The position numbers and the translations under genes were made by a program. A stretch of DNA of 64,000 nt, from NCBI GenBank assembly GCA_030789695.1, contig CM061132.1, forward strand, positions 30,280,418 through 30,344,417, written 5' to 3'. Source of the stretch: Scilla litardierei. Lineage: Eukaryota > Streptophyta > Magnoliopsida > Asparagales > Asparagaceae. The notes beneath the pieces are model-generated. The model saw only the letters and a list, made by a program, of their open reading frames with translations, was not told where the DNA came from and made no database searches. Shown here one piece after another: positions 54,523-64,000 of this stretch. The number at the start of each line of letters is the position of its first letter. Position 1 is the first letter of the stretch.

Positions 54523-55218
54523 ATGGCTCCCAAGACCAAAGGGAAGGCTGTTGCTCCTAGACGACCTAGGAACCCTATGCCTTCTACTGCCAAATCCAAG
54601 ATACCCCACAAAGCCCGCACCAAGCACCCTGATCCTCCCTCCGACGTTTCGGCTTCCTATTCCCTTTCTTGTTCCTCCAAAGAAGAAGCCTACACTAAGC
54701 CTCTCCTGAAGCGTCCGCGTAAGACCATTGGTGTTAGCATCAATGAGCCTATCGCTGAGGCTTAACCTACGCGGGTGGCTGATGACACCCACCTTGAGTC
54801 CTTTCCCGCTTCTACAGAAGGCCAAAATCCTCCCGAGCCTTCTCCTGCAGATCCTCTAGTTCCTATTTGCCGAGACAATCTTTGTCTGGCAAAGTTCTAT
54901 GCCATGATAGGGATCAAGATCCTTCGTGAGCGATTTATTGTATTTCAGGCCTTCACTACTGAGAGACTCTCAGAGATTCTCACGTCGACCCATTTGGGTG
55001 ATCTTTTTCGATTCTTTCATGCCTACTCTCCTCATGCATATCCCTTCCTGGTCAAACTATTTTATGCCAACTGCATTCGCGGTGAGTATGTTGACAAGGG
55101 GGAGATAGACACAGTTGTTCAGGGGACCCGTATCAGACTTGACCCTACTCTCCTAGGAACCATTCTTAGGATTCCCTCCACTGGCTCCATTCCTGTCGAA
55201 TCTCCCTCTCTGATGTAG
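54523..55218 (+). pseudogene. Env-like/plant transposon protein ORF of the copia remnant
   Basis: ATG at 54523 opens a basic Pro-rich N-terminus (MAPKTKGKAVAPRRPRN). One in-frame TAA (54763-54765) is followed in the same frame by Pro-rich sequence and FYAMIGIKILRERFIVFQAF, FFHAYSPHAYPFLVKLFYAN, GTRIRLDPTLLGTILRIPSTG. This resembles the putative plant transposon protein domain found in the ORF after pol in SIRE-type elements. A TAG ends the frame at 55218; related sequence seems to go on in another frame to about 55516 (FFGMSVNWAGVLKMPN). Orientation and order match the RT fragment at 44612-45731. Role unknown; env-like by position only. Confidence 0.65.
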
Positions 55219-55544
55219 GAGATCTTGATCAGAATGTCCTTCAGGACATGTTCACTGTGATCCCTTTCTCCTCTCTTTAGGCATCAGGGCCTCCATGTTC
55301 TCTGCTAGAGGTTGGGCTGTTAACCTAGTGGTGAAGTCCAACATATTACCGAAATATGGCTCGTCTGACCAGCCTTCTCAGGAGATCCTTCGATGTAAGT
55401 ATGCTATTTTTTTTGGTATGTCAGTGAACTGGGCCGGTGTCCTCAAGATGCCCAACCTAGACAATTATGATGGCTGGGGTGACCGCTTGAACACGTCCAT
55501 GACTATAAAGGAGTGATGCAGATACAGGGGGGCCGACGACTCCC

Positions 55545-55909
55545 TCTTCGGTCAGGATTTCCAAGTAACCCTACAAAAGGCCGTAAAGGAGTGGTAGAAT
55601 GGACTTCCCAATCGGTCTATTGTGTCGTTCAAGAGCTTGGTCCAAGTCTTTTGCCAACAATTCATGGTAGGAATAAGGAGAAATCAGAGCTTGGACCATC
55701 TATTCACCTTGGTGCAGAAAGGGGAGGAGACATTAAGAAGTTTCCTGAAGTGTTTCAATTCAGAAAGGCCGAATGTTGAGAGCTGTAGTGATGAGGTGAC
55801 CATCGCTGCACTCAAGAAGGGGGTTAGGTGTGAAGATTTGATGAAATCTCGATATCATAAACGGTCACACAACTTAGATCAGCTCCTTACCAAAGTAGAG
55901 AGCATATGA
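55545..55909 (+). pseudogene. Tat-type gypsy gag fragment
   Basis: Plus-strand gag core: AVKEWWNGLPNRSIVSFKSL near 55585-55645, then FCQQFMVGIRRNQSLDHLF and ETLRSFLKCFNSE, AALKKGVRC. Stops and frame changes at the left end. Followed within 80 bp by the integrase fragment, so most of pol has been deleted. Confidence 0.7.
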
Positions 55910-55984
55910 TGGCAGAGGGGATGCGGGCCATTTCGCCTTTGTAGCTTATCCTCAGACCAACAGAGTAGAGGCCAAGACGCATCT

Positions 55985-56484
55985 TGGAGCCATTGCGCAA
56001 GAAGGTCGGAGACACCCATGCTAGATGGCTAGAAGAGCTCCCATGGGTACTCTGGTTATATTAGAAGACCTGTAAGGATGCCACAGGGGAGACACCCTTC
56101 ATGTTCTCCTTTGGAGCAAAGGTGATAGTCCTGGTAGAGGTCGGTGAGAAATCACTTCGTCTCAAGTACTTTAATAAGGAAAAGAACCTGGAAGGCCTCA
56201 TACTAAATGTAGAGCTTGTTTATGAGGTAAAAGACCGATAGCTTACAATTATCATCTGACAGAAGGATCGAGGCTTGAGCTTCTGCTTGGGTGACGTAGT
56301 CCTAAGGAAGGCATCATTCTCCCCAGAGATTGCTTGTTAAGGCAGGCTTGCTGCCAAGTAGGAATGTCGGTACAAGATTATTGAAGTCCTTGGTCCCGCA
56401 ACATACAGACTCTCAATAATGGACGATAGAGAGCTCGTCCATCTTTGGAATGTAGAGCATATGCAGAGATATTATCAAACATGA
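55985..56484 (+). pseudogene. Tat-type integrase C-terminal fragment
   Basis: Reading in more than one frame: ARWLEELPWVLWLY then a stop, ATGETPFMFSFGAKVIVLVE and VGEKSLRL, later RYKIIEVLGPATYRLSI and VEHMQRYYQT with stop near 56482. These are the typical integrase end motifs of Tat/Ogre-lineage elements. No catalytic core is present. Confidence 0.75.
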
Positions 56485-56625
56485 TCGGCTTTTACCATTT
56501 TAATTTTTCTAAAATGCAGAGCATCTGCGGAGATCATCGTGGATACCTTGACAATTACGAACCTTAGCACTGCCACATCACCTGACCTTAACCGCGATGG
56601 TTGAACTCGGGAGATGGGAGGCTAT

Positions 56626-57386
56626 TGATACATCACTGGGTTGACCCAGTGATAACTCAGATGTTTATTTGAGCGGATATGCCCAAAAGTCCAATACATC
56701 TCACAGCTTCGGCCCAACAGCCCGGAGACCATCACGTGATGCAGACCATTTCTTCATTTAAGATGACAGCCCAGCTGACCATTGTGCTTCTTCATTTAAA
56801 GCATTAGATTAGAATGAAGGCATTCAATGACTGACTGTTAAGCTCGTCATCAATGGCAATAGCTCAGGCCAAAAGCAATAACGCGGTTTAAAAGCTCAGA
56901 CGTTACCCTCTAAAGTCCCTCAAAAGCAATTGCATGTAAGTAGTCTCTCGGACAATGGGCAAATGTACAATAATTCCTGAAACAATTTTTGGAACCAAAA
57001 AATTTAGATACTCCCATATTAGTATCTGCTCCACCCAAAATTCTACATTTTCTCCATAGATCAGTGTGATAACTATCGGTTGATCTCCTAACACATTGGT
57101 CATCGTTACCGCAAATTTCATTTGAGTCAATATCTGACTTAAACATAGGAGGGGATTAGGCCGGACCTCCCGATCCGACCCTCCCTAACGAGCTATTCGT
57201 GTTGCAGGAAGCTGAAAGTAGCCCGAAAATAACTTGGACTTGGCTTCAATAGCTCTAACTTGGCTCCAACAGCTCGGACTGAGGTCTATTCAACCCGGGG
57301 TTTAGTACTCAATCAGCTGTTAACGTCATCCTACGCCAGCTTGTTACTACTCCTGTACCATCACCAAGGATCATCCAACCATATCA
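56626..57386 (+). repeat. Candidate 3' LTR of the Tat-type element
   Basis: Starts TGATACATCA right after a purine tract (GGGAGATGGGAGGCTAT) that follows the integrase end, and ends CCATATCA, giving TGATA...TATCA. Length 761 bp. No partner LTR in the window, so the boundary at 57386 is tentative. Confidence 0.4.
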
Positions 57387-58131
57387 GTGATGAGAAAACA
57401 CCCGTAAACAGTATTGGTAGTCACAAAGGTAAATTGGGAGTCAGCAACTTCGCTATGCGGCTATTTTCGGTCTCTTCAGGTCTCTATCCCTCCTGGAGTG
57501 CACAAAGCTCCAAAGCACCCTCAAAATTCCAAAGCACAGCAACTCAAGTGCCGCTGGGCCACGCGAGTGCCTACACAGTTTCCCCCCATGCCCGCCCCCA
57601 TAAACGTGCAGGCACACTAACAATCCCATGATGCTGCAAAAGATTCAAGCCTATTTCATCCCAACGTGTTTTTTAAACCCATATACAAAAAAGACAGGCA
57701 CCTGATGCCCTGAGCTTCTCAACGAAAGAAAAGCAAGGACTTTGTTGGCCATACCGATGTCTTTTTATCTCTCCCTATCTCCTTAGCCCTGATGTGAAGC
57801 TCGGAATCTTGGTTGATCGCTGAGTGCTCACCAGCCCATGCATGGCGACCACGACATTCCCGTTTCACATCAATCCGACAACTTATTCCCACCAATGGCA
57901 ACAGCGCGAGCCGGAGCAAACTGGGCAGGGCTGCATTTGGGGAAGGCCGAGCTGATCAATAGTCATGAAACATTGCATTTTACACAATAAAACCGATACT
58001 TTTCAGGATAAGCTACTGCCACTTGCCTTTATGAAGGCTTGAGAGGGGGAGGCTCATATACACACGATATGCCACATGCTGGTAGCATAATAAAGTAGAT
58101 GCTTGCCATTTTGTTCTCCTATCTACATTTC
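57387..58131. other. Intergenic sequence, nothing recognised
   Basis: No coding region supported. Contains short GC-richer stretches near 57480-57620. Probably the upstream region of the FT/TFL1-like gene, perhaps with further LTR debris. Confidence 0.4.
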
Positions 58132-58142
58132 TATATATATAT
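58132..58142 (+). promoter_or_regulatory. TATA box of the FT/TFL1-like gene
   Basis: TATATATATAT 118 bp before the start codon, with a short AC-rich leader between. Distance and context fit a plant core promoter. Confidence 0.5.
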
Positions 58143-58249
58143 GCAAGAAAATGCCCCTTCCCCTGTGCAAGTCTTCCCACCAAAACCAAATTTGAAGTTC
58201 CTATCGCTTGTGCATATCGTCAAGGGCTAGCTGTTGCCCAGCATTGATC

Positions 58250-58426
58250 ATGTCGCTGGGACAAGTCATTGGTGATGTTGTGGATATGTTTATCAAGTCT
58301 GCGACGCTGAGGGTGGTGTATGGTGACAGGGAAGTATCTAACGGGACTAGGCTTCGACAGATAGACGTGGCAGATCAACCGAGTGTCAGAATTGAAGGAC
58401 GTGATGCGAGCACACTCTATACCCTT
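58250..58426 (+). CDS. FT/TFL1 (PEBP) family protein, exon 1
   Basis: Encodes 59 residues from ATG 58250: MSLGQVIGDVVDMFIKSA, then LRVVYGDREVSNGTRL, ADQPSVRIEGRD and STLYTL. The exon ends in phase 0 exactly before GTAAGC at 58427, where exon 1 of plant FT/TFL1 genes ends (after FYTL). Family members are phosphatidylethanolamine-binding-like flowering regulators (florigen and antagonists). Unusual points: the N-terminus lacks the RDPLVVG-type segment, and DPF is DMF. Exon 2 (usually starting VMVDPDAP) was not found in the following 5.5 kb. That stretch is filled with retroelement debris, so either intron 1 is very long or the gene is truncated. FT versus TFL1 cannot be decided because the diagnostic residues lie in later exons. 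Confidence 0.75.
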
Positions 58427-59650
58427 GTAAGCTGAGCTTAACCTATCTTTAACTCTCTCGCTTAGCCTATTCGATACGCGAATTTTTCAGGATAGGCTAC
58501 TACATCATTGTACAGAATAGTGAGGATTAGGACCAGTCATATAATGTAAAGGTAAATTGGGAACATCCCTGCATTTATATTAGAAATATACCAAATTAAG
58601 ATTGATTGAGATTTAGAGACTTCATATATGGAAATGATAACATAAACAGTTAAGGACATGTGATTTTCCCTCCATCGCACTTTGTTTTTCAATTTTTAAA
58701 CATTGTATCTTTTGAACCTTATCGAAAACGTCCAAAATTGCCCGACACCGACTATGTTTCGTTTGAAACTACACAAATTGAAACTATATATTAGCTTCAT
58801 ACTGAAACTAATCGAAACCAAGATGAAACAAGCAACATATTAGTCTTAGGTTCCAACATCCCTCTTCCATGAAGAAATATGTTATATCAGGAAACATTTA
58901 CTATCCTGAATATCAGCATATATAGTGCATATATGTACACATAGCACCATGCTTTATTTGCGATCCACACACACAGATGCATGCTAGTAAGGATATATAG
59001 AAAAGAAAGAAATCACCTAGCATATCATGAGTATGGCCTAAGAATGCCATATGATAGAATTTTGTGTTAAGCGCATTGCACGCATGGACGCTTTTGCATG
59101 CAGGGATCAGATATGGATCAACAAGATTGCTTAAAAGAATAAAACTCTGCATGGAGGGAGTTGATATAAAATGATCAGTTATCACATTACTGATGTTTGT
59201 CCAAGCTAAAGGCTGTAAATATAGGAAAGAAAAATAAGAGAATAATTTTCATTCATAAGTTCACGTCCACATTCTTTGCATCCATGTTGTTCATAGTATT
59301 ATCATGTGTAATATGAAATGCATAAATTAAATTCTCATACTGATCACATGCATAATATACCAAATTTTTTATGATGAGACGTTCCACTCTACTAGCGACT
59401 GAATCATCCTACATAGTATTAAAATTTTCACCTGGACTAATCCTACAAATAAATTTACCATTTTCACTTGCGGTACTATCTCCATGTTGTCTATCATGTC
59501 TATTAACATCAACCATTACCCCTTTACCAACATCTATGTTAAACATACGTTTTGAAATATGTAGCAATACTTCACTTAATTGGAACCTCCTTACCTTTGC
59601 TTATTTCAGTAGTTTTGGAAGCCTTCATCTTGTCTTCCAACACCTCCAAC
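58427..59650 (+). other. Putative start of intron 1
   Basis: Begins GTAAGC. AT-rich, no gene recognised. From about 59340 it grades into degenerate copia sequence on the minus strand. Confidence 0.4.
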
Positions 59651-60176
59651 TTAATTATTAGCGGTTACATGCCAACTGACTTCTTTACATCTGGTTAGCA
59701 AACTTGATATCACTTTGATGCCATCCATACAACCAAACATTACATACTTCTTTGTTGTGTTATCAAGGTTATCATTTGTCTTATGAACATATATAGGACT
59801 TCCAAATACTTGAAGATAATCTAACTCCGCTAGCTTTTTCCTCCAAATTTCCTCTTTACAACCCATAGCTGATGATGGAATCTTGTTAATAAAATATGCT
59901 ACAATCGATATATATATGGCTTCGGCTAAAAACTCTTTCGACAACCCAGATGTCAACTTCAAACATGTTGCCTTCTTAAGCAATCAAACTCTCTATTACT
60001 TTATTAGACTGCAGATCTTCTGGTATAATTAAATATATCTTTACTCCATACCTCATATGGGTTTCCTTAAAATCATTAGAAGTAAACTTACCATCATTAT
60101 CAGATATATGAACTTTTAATATATATTTTTGCCCGTTTGATTTTTCAGCAAAAGCCTTCCACTCTTTGAACTTCAC
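59651..60176 (-). pseudogene. Copia integrase fragment
   Basis: Two minus-strand frames: 60176-59976 with FKEWKAFAEKSNGQKY, HISDNDGKFTSNDFKE and a corrupted PQQNG region (PEDLQSNKV), and 59983-59651 with LAEAIYISIVAYFINKIPSS, EIWRKKLAELDYLQVFGSPI and YVMFGCMDG. These are the integrase core and its C-terminal part. Strongly decayed, with a frameshift near 59980. Lies in the putative intron of the FT/TFL1-like gene, in reverse orientation. Confidence 0.75.
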
Positions 60177-60944
60177 AAATACATTAACTTCTCTTTCATC
60201 ACATACACCTAAATATCCATCATATATTAATTGATGAATAAAATAAAATATCTAACACCACCAAAAGATTATACTAGTGCTGAATCCCAAATTTTGTCAT
60301 GTAAAAAATATCTCTTGTGCCATGCTTTGCCTCACCAAAACTTACATTTCTCAAAGATACACTCATTTCAAAACTTTAGCTTCTCAAAATTCATACCAAT
60401 TAAATTTCATTTATTTAATGCTTCTAAACCTTCTCTCAAACATGCCCAAACATTGGGTGTTATTACCATCTTAAATCTACATCTTGTGAACTCTCCACAT
60501 CAAATTAGAATCATTTATGATTGTTGTCTCTTTTAGCAATATAGGCTACTATGTTTCTCGCATCGCGTAACCATTATCGAACCCTTCGATACCTTTAGAG
60601 CTTCCTTTTCAATGTCACATTGCAACCTAATAAATCAAGTATCTCTAAAGAAATCAATGACTTCCTCAACTTTAAAATATGCTAGAAATTAGTGAGTTTG
60701 AGTAGTACACACTCATATATCTTTATTCGTATCAAATTAATACCAATAGCCTTGCACGTCACATTATTTCATATAAGAATCGAGTCATCCTCCTTCCTAT
60801 TGTAAGTAGAGAAAGGATTCTTAGTTGGCATCATATGAAAATATGTCCGACTCTATCCAAACTTGATACACATAGCTGGATGAATAAGATGTTAACACAT
60901 CACATGTCTTACCAGTACTAGACTCTTCCAACTTCACAACTGTC
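60177..60944. other. AT-rich sequence, nothing recognised
   Basis: Probably more decayed copia sequence. No domain or repeat structure seen. Confidence 0.4.
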
Positions 60945-61273
60945 GTAAGGCTGGGGGCCACTCCCTAAATGGGCTGACCAACTGGTCTGCTGTAAGGCAG
61001 AAGGCCACTCCCCCAGTGGGCCGACCAAAAACTTAGATCTACTGTAAGGTTGGAAACCACTCCCCCAGCAGGCCGACCAACCGGTCTGTCGTAAGGCTGG
61101 GGCCACCCCCAGCGAGATGACCAAACACATGGATCTACCGTAAGGCTGGGGACCACTCTCCCAGTAGGCCGACCCATCTCTCTTCCGTAAGGCTGATGGC
61201 CACTCTCCCAATGGGCTGACCAAAACTTGGTTCTATCGTAAGTTCGGGGCCACTCCCCCAGTAGGCCGACCAA
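60945..61273 (-). repeat. Minisatellite, seven 47-52 bp units
   Basis: Units start with GTAAGGCTGG-like sequence at 60945, 60992, 61044, 61091, 61140, 61187 and 61238 and contain CCACTCCCCCAGTRGGCCGACCAA. Unit lengths of 47-52 bp are not multiples of three, so it is not a coding repeat. Confidence 0.88.
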
Positions 61274-61351
61274 CCCGCGTTGATGCGATAAACACAATTT
61301 CCAACGACTCGAGCTTCCCACTTTCCAGGGTAAACTCGAGCTGTGGGATGG

Positions 61352-63069
61352 CTAGGATGGCACTTGGCTTTCAACCTGATTCCCCACCTTATTATGAATC
61401 AAGTCAAAATACAATTCAAAGGGTTGTACATGCTCATTCCAAAAAAGAGCAAAAAATGAGTACAAGATACGATCTAAAGGGATGTGGCTACATGTGGCTA
61501 CAGGGGCCCAAACTTCAGAAGGGGACTCTTCCGCTACTCCCGTCTCGGTAGATATGGTGTCCTCCGCAGCAAGGATATCATCGTCCTCATCCTCATCAGG
61601 GACCACCTCGAGCTGCTCGAAGATTACCCTTGAGTTGGGGAACTTGAGTTCGATTTCCCTTCATTAATGGAGAAAACCAGCTTTGAATATCTGGGACATC
61701 GGGGAGCAACGAAGTCCTCGGAGTACTTCTCCATGGCCTCCCTAGCTATCTTGTCTGGATCCACCTTCCTTGGCTTATCGATCTGGGCTTAGAGAACGGT
61801 GATCTGACCACAAAGACTAGACCTCTCCATCTTACCCCTCCTCATCTCCTCGGCCAGCTGGGCTTGGAGATTGGCCTCCCTTTCCTTTGATTCCGCCAGT
61901 TGCTCCTTAACACCCTTGCGAAGATTTTCTTCGGCCTTTGCATGATCCTTGGTAATCATCTGGTGACTTGCTCCTCGGCCAGTGCTGTCTCGAGCTTCGC
62001 TTCATTAGAAGATAGCTCGACGATCTTAGTCTCCATCGACCTCAGTCGGACCTCTGCCTCCCTAGTGGCCTTCATCGTAGCATTGAACTTTGCCTGCTTC
62101 TGAGCAAGGTTCACTTCAATGTTGGGAACTGCCACCACCGGGTGCTTCAACTCCAATCCGACCGAGGACATCTACATCAAAAGGGGATTAGAGGATAACC
62201 TCGTTCTCCATGATAATAAGGAAATACAGAAGGTGACACAAGCTCTTACCTGATGGCCACGCCACACCACGAAGTTGGCTAGCCTCTTGGCTTTTACCCC
62301 CCGATCTGTCATGTGGCAAGTAAGAGTTCTCGGCCAGCAGAGCTGTGACCTCGCAGTCTGAAAAGATGGACTCTTTGAGCCCCACCCAATATATGGGCCG
62401 GAGGAGATCATTCTGGGAGTAGGGGAGGTCTGCTTTCATCGATTTGAACACACCCATGGCCTTCTCATAATCAGGTGGGATCAGGTTCTACTTAGTTGGA
62501 GAGAGTCTTCCCCACATCCACCTATCCTCACGACCCCGAGAGCCTGAGGGCGAAAACTATATTTCAGATGTCGTGACTTGGTCGACAGGGGCATCGTTCG
62601 AGCATGTCTTGTCCTTCACCTGCTTCCTCTCTACCCTATCGGGCTTGGCCAGAGATTGGGCCATCCTCTTCTCTGAACCGAACACCTTCGATCGGATGGA
62701 CAACGCTGCCTTGGGTTTCTTTGACCTGAACATGAGGGAAGGAGCCACTATGGGATGCTGCGGCTGATGTCGCCCACTTGCATCGGTAAAAAACAAAAGA
62801 CATCAATGCAGACAAGAACGAACGAAGGAAGTGAAGGCGAGCGAGAACATGTGCTATGCTCAAGGGTCGGCCTTACCTTTGGACCACAAAGTCCTCAGAA
62901 CATCATCCGACAAAAGGAATGCAACCGACCACTTGGAGCTCGACACCGACAACAATCTGCTACATGCCTCGATTTCTAAATCGGTGAGGCTCTTTTCCTT
63001 TAGATCCACCGAGCTCGAGCGGCCCCAGTGAGTGAGAAAGCTCGCCTCCTCTGGAAGAATTACGAACAC
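61352..63069 (-). pseudogene. Decayed retroelement ORF with a coiled-coil region
   Basis: Open minus-strand pieces in several frames: 63069-62860 (FLTHWGRSSSVDLKEKSLTD), 62796-62557 (basic; KKPKAALSIRSKVFGSEKRM), 62457-62188, 62171-61956 (LAQKQAKFNATMKATREAEV, a heptad-like charged segment) and 61606-61352 (acidic start, then FFALFWNEHVQPFELYFDLI). They look like fragments of one ancestral ORF of the kind found upstream of gag in Tat/Ogre-type elements, but I cannot name a domain with confidence. The minisatellite follows it downstream on the minus strand. Confidence 0.4.
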
Positions 63070-64000
63070 ATAGTTTGCTTCTAGCCTTTGACGGAGCTCG
63101 GGAGCCCCAACACGAGGTTCTTATTCCGCTTGGAGGTTATGTAAGACCACATTCCTGACCTATGGAGGCCCAGATGGAAGAGCTGAAAAAAGGGATAAGG
63201 TCGACTCTATCCCATTAAGCAAGCACATCGCCGACCAAGGACCTGCCGGAATTAGCGGTGAGCTGGCACATGGAAAGTCCAAGAAATCCAAGGATTTGGG
63301 GGATGAATGGATGAAGAGGGAAACGTAGACCATGCAAGAAAGTTTTCACGTACACCCCGACTTTGCACATATCAGAGAATCACGTCTTATTGTTTGGAAG
63401 CGGAGCACTAGCCCTATATGGGGGTGAAGGTCGCAAAACAGATCGTGGGAATCGAAGTATCGAAGACTACGTAGACAAGGTCCATTATCTTTTGGGCACT
63501 CGATGGAGATCATCCCCAGTCTGTAGGATCGGAACATTAAGGTCGGAGTGCACAAGGGCCAAGGTGGCAGGATTGTCTGGCTGCTTCTGCTCCGCGCGAT
63601 CTGCCTCAGCCATCAGCCTGCTTACCTCAGAGTCAGATGCTGATGATGATGAGGAATGCACGAGAGAAGCTACTGTTGGAAGATGGGTATGCACTCGAGG
63701 CAATTTATCTCTGTCTATATGTACAAACGTCTTGTTCAAAATAACAGTAAGCCGTTTGATAAGAATTTACCTAATTTAATAATAATGTAATCAATATTAG
63801 AACTTAGGTAAAGTCCCGAGACTTAGTGCGAGGTTAAACAAGTATCGAAATGAGGATCTCGACCATGGAGAATTGTTTGATCGTCAATAGCATAAGTCTA
63901 AAATTGTTCGTGGTCGTAAATGTTTCGAGAAAATGATATCGAAATATCGAATAGACCATTGTGTCTTTGTCTTCACCATTGAGTGGTGACGATGACCTCA
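63070..64000. other. Right-edge sequence, nothing recognised
   Basis: No supported gene; only short frames on both strands. May belong to the same decayed element. Confidence 0.35.

Noticed and set aside
1..64000. tRNA or rRNA genes
   Set aside because: Only primer sites complementary to tRNA-Asp and tRNA-iMet ends were found; no cloverleaf with conserved A and B boxes was seen.

Overview
The window looks like nuclear DNA of a flowering plant, from a gene-poor block packed with nested LTR retrotransposons. The evidence is plant-type retroelement lineages throughout: SIRE-like Ty1/copia, Tekay/Del-like chromovirus, Athila with its tRNA-Asp primer site, and Tat. The only likely host gene is the first exon of an FT/TFL1 (PEBP) family gene near 58.25 kb. 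The species cannot be told from the sequence.

Layout. 1-7356: 5' portion of a minus-strand SIRE-like copia element (RT, integrase, protease, gag, primer site, 5' LTR). 7357-43558: a minus-strand Tekay-like Ty3/gypsy element whose two LTRs were used as landing sites. Its left (3') LTR is split by the copia element and by an Athila-type element at 7846-25314. Its right (5') LTR is split by a 9.7 kb non-autonomous element with 3.3 kb LTRs at 32883-42616. The Athila insertion carries a third, different LTR in its middle (LTR-internal-LTR-internal-LTR) and no polymerase. 43559-45927: Athila fragments and a broken plus-strand copia RT. 45928-53796: a gag-only non-autonomous copia element with a perfect target duplication. 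53797-57386: the env-like ORF of the broken copia element, then an internally deleted Tat-type gypsy element. 58132 onward: TATA box and exon 1 of the FT/TFL1-like gene, then copia debris, a 47-52 bp minisatellite and a decayed minus-strand ORF.

Most striking signals. (1) In the transcribed leader of the Athila LTRs there are five successive hairpins with different stems but one constant 14-nt loop. Two diverged LTR families in the window keep the pairing through compensatory changes. (2) A five-unit inverted-repeat cassette directly upstream of a TATA box is shared by a copia LTR and a gypsy LTR. (3) Arrays of the palindrome ACTCGGCCGAGT lie upstream of TATA boxes in Athila LTRs and again inside the element, upstream of its ATHILA ORF. 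A different palindrome array precedes the env-like ORF of the copia element. Together these suggest palindrome-array promoters, including internal ones. (4) The Tekay-like gag-pol seems to contain two short GT-AG introns.

Relative ages read from paired LTRs fit the nesting. The Tekay LTRs differ by about 1.5% over the 474 bp I compared (mostly transitions). The LTRs of the insertions inside it differ by only about 0.25-0.3% (hand counts).
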